In this document: piece by piece, positions 1 through 6,174 of the stretch
How the letters are laid out: each line of letters begins with the position of its first letter
Numbering within the stretch: the first letter of the stretch is position 1
Assembly (NCBI GenBank): GCA_934403665.1
Contig: CAKRUL010000090.1
Span: 1 to 6,398 of the forward strand
Direction: 5' to 3'
DNA from: an uncultured Clostridia bacterium
GTDB taxonomy: Bacteria > Bacillota_A > Clostridia > UMGS1840 > HGM11507
Length of the DNA: 6,398 nucleotides
Program-made: the position numbers and the translations under genes
Notes under the pieces: model-generated
Told to the model about the DNA's origin: nothing
The model's input: the letters and a program-made list of their open reading frames with translations, nothing else
Database searches by the model: none

Positions 1-185
1 ATCAACAGATTTGCCTTATGCTCACTTTTCGATGCAGCTTGAGATTTTGAACTGCAAATTTCCTGAAATATTCGCCTTACTTCTATACGGTAATTCTGAT
101 AATCATGATTTATTTGATCTTCCAGATGGTTTCTTTCCTGTCCGTATTTGGCACAATTTGCCTTTATCTGCCCCAGATCACCCAT
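1..185 (-). CDS. Hypothetical protein, N-terminal part (runs off the window)
   Basis: An open frame begins with ATG at 185-183 and stays open for 61 codons to the window edge, so the end is not visible. An AAGGAG ribosome binding site (plus-strand 196-201) lies 10 nt before the ATG, which supports this start. The visible protein begins MGDLGQIKANCAKYGQ and is hydrophilic, rich in Lys, Glu, Gln and Asn. It has no signal peptide or membrane segment and looks mostly helical. I do not recognise the family. It lies downstream of the truncated corA on the same strand, after an AT-rich gap of about 150 bases. The frame directly follows a possible 8-codon ORF. The reality of the gene rests on the ribosome binding site and the lack of stops, so it is only moderately supported. 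Confidence 0.5.
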   Translation of the reverse strand, partial: MGDLGQIKANCAKYGQERNHLEDQINHDYQNYRIEVRRIFQEICSSKSQAASKSEHKANLL

Positions 186-186
186 C

Positions 187-213
187 TTATTTTTTCTCCT
201 TCTGTACAAGCAT
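187..213 (-). other. Possible 8-codon leader ORF (MLVQKEKK)
   Basis: On the minus strand, ATG at 213-211 opens an 8-codon frame ending in TAA at 189-187, one base before the ATG of the next gene (185). It has its own AAGAGG Shine-Dalgarno-like sequence (plus-strand 221-226) 7 nt upstream, and its codons contain the AAGGAG of the following gene. This arrangement would suit translational coupling. The ORF is so short that chance is a serious alternative. Confidence 0.25.
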
Positions 214-331
214 CTTATAACCTCTTAGTAATTTTTTATACAGCCCCCAACGTTGCTCATATCCATTTTATCAAGCGAACCATATACTGCTGTAATATTT
301 GCTGATATGATTTATTATTTAATACAATTTT

Positions 332-946
332 TCAATCATATTTAAACCAAATCCGGAAAAACTTCATTGTCCGTTCCTGAATCAGCTCATTTTCGTTTTC
401 GCAAATATCCTCCGCCATGTCCGAAAGCTGTTCATAATACCGTTTTAAAACCATCAGCTGTTTGCGCAAACGAATGATTTTGGCGATATAATTTCCCTCA
501 TGATCCGTGATGAGAAGCTCCTCCAAATGAGAGATTTCCGTCTCCATTTTCTGTAGCTTTCTTGCGTCATCTTTCGTCAGCCGATCAAAAAAATGAAACA
601 GAAGCTGTTCCAGACTATAGGCTTCCGCTTCCTGCGCCTCTTTTTGAACTCTTTCCGCAAATTCTCTGCTGTCGCAAAGAAACAACAAAAAGTTCCGGCA
701 AAAATAGATACATACCCTCTGTTTCGGGCCGCAACCCGAAGAAGGACAAAGAACCATAAAATCAAAACCGTTGTGACTTTCAAATTTACAGTTTCGCTCC
801 TCCCTGCACTCTTCATAAATACGCTGAGGAAGCATAAACTTTTCTTTTGCCGCATCCAGATGATCAAACGGAAGGATACAAAACTGAGCCGCCTCCCGGT
901 TCCATTGATCCTCTATGCCAATCTGCTCCAGCATTGCCGCCACCAT
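332..946 (-). pseudogene. Truncated CorA-family divalent cation transporter (cytoplasmic domain only)
   Basis: The 204-residue frame resembles the N-terminal cytoplasmic domain of Firmicutes CorA proteins (Mg2+/Co2+ channels). Family-like stretches are KFESHNGFDF (54-63), VCIYFCRNFLLFLCD (78-92), SLEQLLFHFFDRLTKDDARK (111-130) and LRKQLMVLKRYYEQLSDMAE (160-179), followed by ENENELIQE and KFFRI (195-199). A full CorA has roughly 300 or more residues and ends with two membrane helices and a GMN motif. Here similarity stops at FFRI and the frame closes after WFKYD, so about a third is missing. Reading all three minus-strand frames below 332, I found no membrane helix or GMN motif. The start at 946 has a purine-rich AAGGA 7 nt upstream; Met5 (934) is an alternative start. 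The protein has nine cysteines. Without the pore it cannot transport ions, so a decayed gene is most likely. A free-standing soluble domain is the less likely alternative. Confidence 0.75.
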
Positions 947-1023
947 CCTTTCTTCCTTATGGTATCATCGTTAAAAGGGAAAAACAAGAGGGAAGTCTGG
1001 ATTCTTTTCCTGATTTCTGCGCT

Positions 1024-1052
1024 TTTTTATCAATTTTTTTTGCGATTCGCAA
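1024..1052 (-). promoter_or_regulatory. Possible minus-strand promoter for the corA remnant
   Basis: Read on the minus strand, a -35-like TTGCGA (plus 1047-1052) and a TG-extended -10-like TAAAAA (plus 1024-1029) are separated by 17 nt. Each hexamer matches the sigma-A consensus at 4 of 6 positions. The region is T-rich, so the match may be accidental. Confidence 0.25.
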
Positions 1053-1071
1053 CATTTTTGTGCGGAAAATG
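1040..1071. promoter_or_regulatory. Two adjacent perfect inverted repeats upstream of nifJ
   Basis: TTGCGA-T-TCGCAA (1040-1052) is a perfect 13-base dyad. It is followed at once by CATTTT (1053-1058) and AAAATG (1066-1071), a perfect 6-bp inverted repeat with a 7-nt spacer. They end about 10 bases before the -35 element of nifJ and lie between two divergent genes. They could be operators for an unknown regulator; no binding protein can be named from the sequence. Confidence 0.4.
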
Positions 1072-1081
1072 AGGATTTTTC

Positions 1082-1110
1082 TTTACGGCGCCGAAAAAAA
1101 GTGGTAAAAT
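1082..1110 (+). promoter_or_regulatory. Promoter of nifJ (sigma-A type, extended -10)
   Basis: A -35-like TTTACG (1082-1087) and a -10 TAAAAT (1105-1110) are separated by 17 nt, and TGG directly before the -10 gives a TG-extended form. Transcription would start near 1117, leaving a leader of about 60 nt. An 8-bp palindrome CGGCGCCG (1086-1093) overlaps the -35. A dyad GCGCA-GTG-TGCGC (1118-1130) lies at the predicted start site, where a repressor could act. Confidence 0.65.
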
Positions 1111-1176
1111 AGATAAGGCGCAGTGTGCGCAAGCAAATTTGTTAACCCACATATGATATAAGGAGGCTAATTTCCA

Positions 1177-4100
1177 ATGGGAAGAAAAATGAAAACAATG
1201 GACGGCAACAGTGCTGCCGCATGGGCGTCCTATGCGTTTACCGACGTTGCGGGCATCTACCCAATCACCCCTTCCTCTCCAATGGCAGAAGTTTCGGATG
1301 AATGGGCAACTGCTGGCAAAGAGAACATTTTCGGCCAGCCGGTTAAAATTGTGGAAATGCAGTCAGAAGCCGGTGCTGCCGGTACCGTGCACGGTTCTTT
1401 GACCGCTGGCGCTTTGACCACAACCTACACTGCATCACAGGGCTTGCTGCTGATGATTCCGAATATGTACAAAATCGCAGGCGAACTGCTGCCGGGCGTG
1501 ATTCACTGTAGCGCACGGTGTGTGGCAACACATGCATTGAACATTTTCGGAGATCATTCCGACGTTATGGCTTGCCGCCAGACCGGTTTTGCAATGCTGT
1601 GCTCCAACAGCGTGCAGGAAGTAATGGATCTGGGTGCAGTCGCTCATCTGTCCGCAATCAAGGGAAGAGTTCCTTTCCTGCATTTCTTTGACGGTTTCCG
1701 TACCTCCCATGAAATCAACAAAATTGAAGTTTGGGATTACGAAGACTTAAAAGAAATGGTAGATATGGATGCCGTAAAAGCATTCCGCAACCATGCGCTG
1801 AACCCGGAACATCCGGTTCTCCGCGGAAGTGCTCAGAACCCGGATATCTTCTTCCAGGCAAGAGAAGCATGTAACACCTTCTATAACAATATTCCTTCTG
1901 TTGTGGAAGAATACATGAACAAAGTCAATGAAAAAATCGGCACGGACTACGGTCTGGTGAACTATTACGGTGCTCCGGATGCAGACAAGATCATCGTTGC
2001 TATGGGAAGCATTTGCGAAACCATTGAAGAAACCATCGATCATCTGAATGCAAACGGCGAAAAAGTCGGTATGCTTAAAGTTCATCTGTACAGACCTTTC
2101 CCGGTTGCTCATTTCTTAAAAGCAGTTCCTTCCACCGTGAAGAAAATTGCTGTTCTGGATCGGACAAAAGAACCCGGCTCCATCGGCGAACCGCTGTATC
2201 TGGATGTATGTGCCTGCTACAATGATCAGGCAAGCAAACCGGAGATCATCGGCGGAAGATTCGGTTTGGGCTCCAAAGATACGGTTCCGGCGGACATCAT
2301 CGCTGTTTACCGCAATCTGGACAAAGAGACTCCCCAGCATCCGTTTACTCTGGCAATCGAAGACGATGTTACAAACCTGTCTTTGCCGAGAGTAGAAAAT
2401 CCGGACACCTCTGCAGAAGGCAACACAGCATGTAAATTCTGGGGTCTTGGCTCCGACGGTACGGTTGGTGCAAACAAAAACTCCATCAAGATCATCGGCG
2501 ACCATACGGATCTGTATGCACAGGCTTACTTTGCGTATGACTCCAAAAAATCCGGTGGTATCACCGTATCTCATCTGCGTTTCGGAAAGAAACCGATCAA
2601 ATCTACTTATCTGATTAACAAAGCAAACTTCGTTGCATGTCATAACCCGTCTTATGTTGATAAATATAAGATGGTACAGGATCTGGTTCCCGGCGGAAAG
2701 TTCCTTCTGAACTGTGCCTGGGACGTGGACGAGCTGTCCGAACGCCTCCCTGCAGACATGAAAAAATATATTGCAGAAAACAACATCTCTCTGTACACCA
2801 TCGATGCAATCGGCATTGCAAAAGAACTGGGTCTGGGCAACAAAACCAGCATTGTTCTGCAGTCCGCATTCTTCAAATTGGCGAACGTTATCCCGTTTGA
2901 CGATGCTGTGAAATATATGAGAGACGCTGTTGTCAAATCCTTCGGCGCCAAGGGCGAAAAGATTGTCAGCATGAACCATGCAGCAATCGTAGAAGGAGAA
3001 AAGAACATCAAAGAAATCAAAGTTCCGGAAGACTGGAAAAATGCAGTGGATACACAAACAAAAGCAGAAGCAGAGGTTCCGGCTTTTGTAAAAGACATTC
3101 TGATTCCCTGCAATGCACAGCAGGGTGATACCCTTCCGGTTTCCACCTTCAAAGGCAGAGAAGACGGTACTTTGGAACAGGGATCCTCGAAATATGAAAA
3201 ACGCGGTACTGCAGTGGATGTTCCGGAATGGCTTCCGGAAAACTGTATCCAGTGTAACCAATGTTCTTATGTCTGTCCGCACGCGGCAATCCGTCCTGTC
3301 GTTCTGACAGAGGAAGAAGCAAAGAACGCACCGGCAGCGATGAAGCTGAAGAAAATGACCGGCAAGGGCTGCGAAAACTATCAGTTCGGCATTGCCGTTA
3401 CCGTGCTTGACTGTACCGGCTGCGGAAACTGTGCAAATGTCTGCCCTGCGAAAAACAAAGCTCTGGTGATGAAACCGATCGATACACAGAGAGACCAGCA
3501 GGCTTGCTTCGATTACGGCATCAATGTATCCGTAAAAGAAGATCTTCCGTTTGCACCGACAACCGTGAAAGGTTCTCAGTTCAAACAGCCGCTTCTCGAG
3601 TTCTCCGGCGCTTGCGCAGGATGCGGCGAAACTCCTTATGCGAAGCTGATCACGCAGTTGTTCGGCGACAGAATGTACATTGCCAACGCAACCGGATGTT
3701 CTTCTATCTGGGGCGGCAGTGCACCTTCCACTCCGTACACCACCAACCACAAAGGTCATGGTCCTGCATGGGCAAACTCCCTGTTTGAGGACAATGCGGA
3801 ATTTGGTCTGGGAATTGCTTTGGGCTCCGGACAGCTTAGAGACAGACTGGCTGCGAAAGTTGAAAAGATTGACGATGCCGGCGTAAAAGCTGCTGCTGCA
3901 GAATGGACCGCTACCTATACGGACGGAGAAGCAAACACACCGGCTACCGAAAAACTGGTTGCTGCATTGGAAGCTTGCGGAAACGCTGCTTGCAAAGAAG
4001 TGCTTGATTTCAAAGAATACCTGTCCAAAAAATCCGTTTGGATCTTCGGCGGTGACGGATGGGCATATGATATCGGTTTCGGCGGTTTGGATCATGTAAT

Positions 4101-4683
4101 TGCTTCCGGTCAGGACGTCAACATTATGGTCTTTGATACCGAAGTTTACTCCAACACAGGCGGTCAGGCTTCCAAAGCGACACAGACCGGTGCTGTTGCT
4201 CAGTTTGCAGCAGGCGGAAAGCCGATTAAGAAAAAAGATCTGGCTCAGATTGCTATGTCTTATGGTTATGTCTATGTTGCTCAGATCGCTTTGGGCGCTG
4301 ACATGAATCAGGCAATCAAAGCCATCAAAGAAGCTGAAAGCTATCACGGCCCGTCCCTGATCATTGGTTATGCTCCTTGTATCAACCATGGTATCAAAGG
4401 CGGTATGACAAATACACAGAAAATCATTAAGAACGCAGTGGAAGCCGGTTACTGGCACACCTTCCGCTTCGATCCGAGAGCAATCGCAGAAGGCAACAAT
4501 CCGTTCCATCTGGATTCCAAAGAGCCGACCGGTTCTTACAGAGATTTCATCATGAACGAGGTTCGTTATACTTCTCTGGTTCGTTCCTTCCCGGAAAAAG
4601 CAGAAAGACTGTTCCAGGAAGCAGAGAAAAACGCAAAAGAAAAATATCATCATCTGCAGAACTACGGAAAACTGTTCGACTAA
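1177..4683 (+). CDS. nifJ: Pyruvate:ferredoxin (flavodoxin) oxidoreductase, single-chain
   Basis: This cytoplasmic enzyme oxidises pyruvate and CoA to acetyl-CoA and CO2 and passes two electrons to ferredoxin, a central step in anaerobic fermentation. The 1168 residues cover all domains of the one-chain PFOR. YPITPSSP (28-35) holds Thr31, and Glu64 and Arg114 fall where the Desulfovibrio africanus enzyme has its TPP and pyruvate residues. Two ferredoxin-type clusters are at Cys690/693/696/700 and Cys746/749/752/756. The proximal cluster ligands are Cys813, Cys816, Cys841 and Cys1068. The TPP/Mg site is GGDGWAYDIG (958-967) with YSNTGGQ (991-997). It lacks the C-terminal extension that protects the D. 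africanus enzyme from oxygen, as usual in clostridia. The start is fixed by AGGAGG (1161-1166) 10 nt upstream and the family-like beginning MGRKMKTMDGN. The gene has its own promoter and terminator, so it is probably monocistronic. Identification is very secure. Confidence 0.98.
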   Translation: MGRKMKTMDGNSAAAWASYAFTDVAGIYPITPSSPMAEVSDEWATAGKENIFGQPVKIVEMQSEAGAAGTVHGSLTAGALTTTYTASQGLLLMIPNMYKIAGELLPGVIHCSARCVATHALNIFGDHSDVMACRQTGFAMLCSNSVQEVMDLGAVAHLSAIKGRVPFLHFFDGFRTSHEINKIEVWDYEDLKEMVDMDAVKAFRNHALNPEHPVLRGSAQNPDIFFQAREACNTFYNNIPSVVEEYMNKVNEKIGTDYGLVNYYGAPDADKIIVAMGSICETIEETIDHLNANGEKVGMLKVHLYRPFPVAHFLKAVPSTVKKIAVLDRTKEPGSIGEPLYLDVCACYNDQASKPEIIGGRFGLGSKDTVPADIIAVYRNLDKETPQHPFTLAIEDDVTNLSLPRVENPDTSAEGNTACKFWGLGSDGTVGANKNSIKIIGDHTDLYAQAYFAYDSKKSGGITVSHLRFGKKPIKSTYLINKANFVACHNPSYVDKYKMVQDLVPGGKFLLNCAWDVDELSERLPADMKKYIAENNISLYTIDAIGIAKELGLGNKTSIVLQSAFFKLANVIPFDDAVKYMRDAVVKSFGAKGEKIVSMNHAAIVEGEKNIKEIKVPEDWKNAVDTQTKAEAEVPAFVKDILIPCNAQQGDTLPVSTFKGREDGTLEQGSSKYEKRGTAVDVPEWLPENCIQCNQCSYVCPHAAIRPVVLTEEEAKNAPAAMKLKKMTGKGCENYQFGIAVTVLDCTGCGNCANVCPAKNKALVMKPIDTQRDQQACFDYGINVSVKEDLPFAPTTVKGSQFKQPLLEFSGACAGCGETPYAKLITQLFGDRMYIANATGCSSIWGGSAPSTPYTTNHKGHGPAWANSLFEDNAEFGLGIALGSGQLRDRLAAKVEKIDDAGVKAAAAEWTATYTDGEANTPATEKLVAALEACGNAACKEVLDFKEYLSKKSVWIFGGDGWAYDIGFGGLDHVIASGQDVNIMVFDTEVYSNTGGQASKATQTGAVAQFAAGGKPIKKKDLAQIAMSYGYVYVAQIALGADMNQAIKAIKEAESYHGPSLIIGYAPCINHGIKGGMTNTQKIIKNAVEAGYWHTFRFDPRAIAEGNNPFHLDSKEPTGSYRDFIMNEVRYTSLVRSFPEKAERLFQEAEKNAKEKYHHLQNYGKLFD

Positions 4684-4701
4684 TTTTGACGAATCAGTCA
4701 G

Positions 4702-4740
4702 GAGGGATTCACGAAAATTTCGTGAATCCCTCTTTTTGTT
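4702..4740 (+). terminator. Intrinsic terminator of nifJ
   Basis: A perfect 13-bp stem (4702-4714 with 4720-4732, starting GAGGGATTCACGA) with a 5-nt loop is followed by TTTTTGTTT. It begins 18 nt after the nifJ stop codon. There is no matching U-tract on the other strand, so it acts mainly on nifJ transcripts. Confidence 0.93.
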
Positions 4741-4824
4741 TCTCTCTTGTTTTCCTCCGTCTTGTCGATAACATGTCTCGTTCCTTGCTCCGATAAAGAA
4801 AGGAATACGCAATATTGTGGAATG

Positions 4825-4845
4825 TTATAGAGTATTTCTCTATAA
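4825..4845. promoter_or_regulatory. Dyad upstream of the XRE gene (candidate operator 1)
   Basis: TTATAGAG (4825-4832) and CTCTATAA (4838-4845) form a perfect 8-bp inverted repeat with a 5-nt spacer. A related site with the same spacing, AGAG-N5-CTCT, lies 61 bases downstream over the -10 box of the XRE gene. Flanking bases also match (AGAGT and CTCTATAA). No U-tract follows, so a binding site is more likely than a terminator. Autoregulation by the XRE protein is inferred from position. Confidence 0.45.
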
Positions 4846-4872
4846 ATATGTCATAATTGGTTTAATCTGTCT

Positions 4873-4887
4873 ACTTTAATGTAAAGT
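4873..4887. promoter_or_regulatory. Dyad ACTTTA-ATG-TAAAGT in the XRE promoter
   Basis: A perfect 6-bp inverted repeat with a 3-nt spacer covers the place where the -35 of the XRE promoter should be. The word TAAAGTGAA (4882-4890) recurs in inverted orientation as TTCACTTTA inside the XRE coding start (4960-4968). Placement suits an operator, but the binding protein is unknown. Confidence 0.4.
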
Positions 4888-4889
4888 GA

Positions 4890-4907
4890 AGAGTTTTCCT
4901 CTATAAT
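4890..4907 (+). promoter_or_regulatory. XRE gene promoter -10 box with overlapping dyad (candidate operator 2)
   Basis: A consensus -10 TATAAT is at 4902-4907, 34 nt before the XRE start codon. No good -35 is visible at 16-18 nt spacing; the best hexamers match 3 of 6. The dyad AGAG-N5-CTCT (4890-4902) abuts and overlaps the -10, so a protein bound there would block RNA polymerase. The weak -35 fits a promoter under tight control or helped by an activator. Confidence 0.55.
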
Positions 4908-4933
4908 AGTCTTATCTAGTTAAGGAAAGCGGG

Positions 4934-4945
4934 ATGATCATATGA
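4934..4945 (+). other. Possible 3-codon upstream ORF overlapping the XRE start
   Basis: ATG ATC ATA TGA overlaps the XRE start codon as ATGA (4942-4945). The only clear Shine-Dalgarno-like sequence, AAGGA (4922-4926), is 7 nt from this ATG but 15 nt from the XRE ATG. Ribosomes may therefore start here, stop after three codons and restart on the XRE gene. This is a reading of spacing alone. Confidence 0.3.
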
Positions 4946-5253
4946 TTGGTGAAAGACTTTTCACTTTAAGAAAAAAGGCAAAGCTTTCTCAAGAAGAATT
5001 AGGAGAAATATTAAAGATTAATAAACATTCCGTTTCTGCCTATGAAAAAGAAAAGAACCAGCCTTCTGATGAAATTAAAATCAGAATCGCCAACTATTTC
5101 CATGTTTCTGTGGACTATTTATTAGGCTTGACAGATAACCCTCTGCCGTATTCGGCTCAAAACTTTTATCCCCTTCCAAAAGATTTGCCGCGTGAAGCAT
5201 TGGATGAACTGAAAAGCTATATGGAATATATCATAACAAAATATCAGAACTAA
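4942..5253 (+). CDS. XRE/Cro-C1-family helix-turn-helix transcriptional regulator
   Basis: A 103-residue cytoplasmic DNA-binding protein. Residues 4-62 form a typical XRE domain: ERLFTLRKKAKLSQEELGEI, the turn and recognition helix around INKHSVSAYEKEKNQPS (26-42), then IANYFHVSVDYLLGLTD (49-65). This pattern is shared by phage-repressor-like and SinR-like regulators. The remaining residues, from about 66, have a proline-rich linker (PLPYSAQNFYPLPKDLP) and a short helix ending in YMEYIITKYQN, which may serve dimerisation; no sensor or peptidase domain is present. The ATG at 4942 is chosen because the domain begins at once, although its ribosome binding site is poorly spaced. The gene is richer in A and T than nifJ or mntP, which may hint at a different origin. 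Candidate operators at its promoter suggest autoregulation. Its targets are unknown, and its neighbours have separate promoters. Confidence 0.92.
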   Translation: MIGERLFTLRKKAKLSQEELGEILKINKHSVSAYEKEKNQPSDEIKIRIANYFHVSVDYLLGLTDNPLPYSAQNFYPLPKDLPREALDELKSYMEYIITKYQN

Positions 5254-5305
5254 TTCCTCTTTCACGGGAGCCGTTTCAAAAAAACAAAATGATTTTCCTG
5301 TTTTA

Positions 5306-5334
5306 TTGACTTTTTCCTTTGAATATGTTATGAT
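5306..5334 (+). promoter_or_regulatory. Promoter of the mntP riboswitch transcript
   Basis: TTGACT (5306-5311) and TATGAT (5329-5334) match the sigma-A consensus at 5 of 6 positions each, with 17-nt spacing and a TG-extended -10 (5326-5327). The predicted start near 5341 falls exactly at the base of the riboswitch P1 helix, which supports both calls. Confidence 0.85.
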
Positions 5335-5340
5335 ACAAAA

Positions 5341-5430
5341 GCTTTGAGGGAGTAGATAGCGTCAGCGACGTGGCAAGTCAACATACTGATTTTAGAATCT
5401 GGCTTGTCTTAAATACCGAGACTCAAGTAT
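5341..5430 (+). promoter_or_regulatory. yybP-ykoY (Mn2+-sensing) riboswitch aptamer
   Basis: The leader matches the yybP-ykoY class, which binds Mn2+ and commonly controls Mn exporters. P1 pairs TTTGAG (5343-5348) with CTCAAG (5422-5427), including one G-U pair. Next to P1 are the conserved strands GGGAGTAG (5348-5355) and ACCGAGAC (5415-5422). A small hairpin CGTC-AGC-GACG (5360-5370) comes next. The long arm pairs GGCAAGTC (5372-5379) with GGCTTGTC (5401-5408), using G-U pairs, and is capped by GATT-TTAG-AATC (5388-5399). The motif CAAGTCAACATAC in this arm is typical of the class. The downstream gene is mntP, exactly as expected. Binding of Mn2+ is known for the family, not shown here. Confidence 0.93.
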
Positions 5431-5436
5431 GGCAAT

Positions 5437-5474
5437 GCTGTACCTGTGTCTTTTTTATTTTCTCCAGGTACTGC
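5437..5474 (+). promoter_or_regulatory. Antiterminator helix of the mntP riboswitch
   Basis: GTACCTG (5440-5446) is perfectly complementary to CAGGTAC (5465-5471); past one T-T mismatch, GC (5437-5438) also pairs with GC (5473-5474). The 3' strand is the same one that forms the left arm of the terminator hairpin, so the two structures exclude each other. In family members studied, Mn2+ turns expression on, which would favour this helix. How the aptamer sets the choice is not obvious from the sequence. Confidence 0.7.
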
Positions 5475-5493
5475 AGGAAGTATCTGATTTTTT
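5465..5493 (+). terminator. Riboswitch-controlled intrinsic terminator upstream of mntP
   Basis: CAGGTACT (5465-5472) pairs with AGTATCTG (5479-5486), 8 bp with one G-U and a 6-nt loop. One A and six T (5488-5493) follow. It ends 17 nt before the mntP start codon, so it can stop transcription ahead of the gene when the antiterminator does not form. Confidence 0.8.
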
Positions 5494-5510
5494 ATGTTTA
5501 GGAGGAAATT

Positions 5511-6080
5511 ATGGGAATTATCGAACTGTTTTTGATCGCCTTCGGTCTTTCCATGGATGCCTTCGCGGTGTCCGTATGCAAAGGCTTATCCACGCGGAAG
5601 CTTCAGTGGAAGCATTATCTTTTGATTGGCTTATGGTTCGGAGGGTTTCAGGCGCTCATGCCTGCAATCGGCTATTTGCTTGGCTCTGCCTTTGAGCAGT
5701 ATATCAAAGCTTTTGATCATTGGGCAGCTTTCTTCCTGCTTGTGTTGATCGGAGGAAACATGCTGAAGGAAGCCTTTTCAAAGGACGATGAAAAGGCGGA
5801 TGCCTCCTTCGGTGTAAAAACCATGAGCGTTCTGGCGGTTGCCACCAGCATTGATGCGCTGGCAGTCGGAATCACCTTCGCTCTGCTTCCCGATGTCAAC
5901 ATCGGTATAGCCGTATCTTTCATCGGAATCACGACCTTTCTCCTGTCTGGAGCCGGCTTAAAAATCGGAAATATTTTCGGTCTGAAATATAAAGCGAAAG
6001 CCGAGATGATCGGCGGTTTGATTTTGATTTTGATCGGCACCAAAATCCTGTTGGAACACCTTGGCATTCTGAATTTTTAA
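5511..6080 (+). CDS. mntP: Manganese efflux pump MntP
   Basis: This inner-membrane protein exports Mn2+ and protects the cell from Mn excess. It has 189 residues, the usual length for the family. Six hydrophobic segments are visible at about 3-23, 36-58, 71-89, 104-126, 130-152 and 165-187. The two halves repeat the family's core motif: LSMDAFAVSVCKGL with Asp16 in helix 1 and ATSIDALAVGITFALL with Asp115 in helix 4. These acidic residues are the expected metal-binding positions. GGNMLKEAF (81-89) is another family signature. AGGAGG (5500-5505) lies 5 nt before the ATG and fixes the start. The gene is alone between its riboswitch leader and a terminator. The Mn2+ riboswitch independently supports the function, so the assignment is strong. 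Confidence 0.96.
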   Translation: MGIIELFLIAFGLSMDAFAVSVCKGLSTRKLQWKHYLLIGLWFGGFQALMPAIGYLLGSAFEQYIKAFDHWAAFFLLVLIGGNMLKEAFSKDDEKADASFGVKTMSVLAVATSIDALAVGITFALLPDVNIGIAVSFIGITTFLLSGAGLKIGNIFGLKYKAKAEMIGGLILILIGTKILLEHLGILNF

Positions 6081-6117
6081 TCTCTTTTGATTTTAAAGCG
6101 GGCAATATTCTTGTATG

Positions 6118-6164
6118 AAAAAAGGCTTTCACAAAATGAATTTCATTTTGTGAAAGTCTTTGTT
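6118..6164. terminator. Bidirectional intrinsic terminator between mntP and the convergent gene
   Basis: A perfect 13-bp stem CTTTCACAAAATG (6126-6138) with CATTTTGTGAAAG (6144-6156) has a 5-nt loop and extends outward through GG/TC and A/T pairs, including one G-U. An A-run (6118-6123) precedes it and TCTTTGTTTT follows it. A U-tract is therefore available on both strands, a perfect six-U run on the minus strand and an interrupted one on the plus. It lies about 45 nt after mntP and 11-18 nt after the minus-strand gene. Confidence 0.88.
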
Positions 6165-6174
6165 TTGATTCTCT

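Noticed and set aside
1..305. Plus-strand frames of 69 and 66 codons at the left edge
   Set aside because: They lack ribosome binding sites and overlap the better supported minus-strand gene with its AAGGAG site.
593..1107. Plus-strand open frames of 159 and 86 codons across the corA remnant and nifJ upstream region
   Set aside because: They overlap the CorA-like coding sequence on the other strand, have no domain similarity and run through the nifJ regulatory region; they are shadows.
1139..1156. Rex operator upstream of nifJ
   Set aside because: Only the left half-site TTGTTAA is present. After the 4-base spacer, CATATGA matches the expected TTAACAA at just two positions.
2116..4812. An 898-codon open frame antisense to nifJ
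   Set aside because: It lies opposite a certain, highly conserved gene. Its protein is rich in Cys, Phe and Arg with no recognisable domain, and it has no ribosome binding site or promoter that I can see. Such long antisense frames arise from the codon bias of the sense gene.
5264..5304. Terminator after the XRE gene
   Set aside because: ACGG-GAG-CCGT is only a 4-bp stem without a U-tract, and the following AAAACA/TGTTTT pairing is weak and AT-only. No convincing terminator was found, so XRE transcripts may run into the mntP leader.
5429..5695. An 88-codon plus-strand frame starting in the mntP leader
   Set aside because: It reads through the riboswitch platform and then mntP in the wrong frame, with no ribosome binding site; mntP is the real gene.
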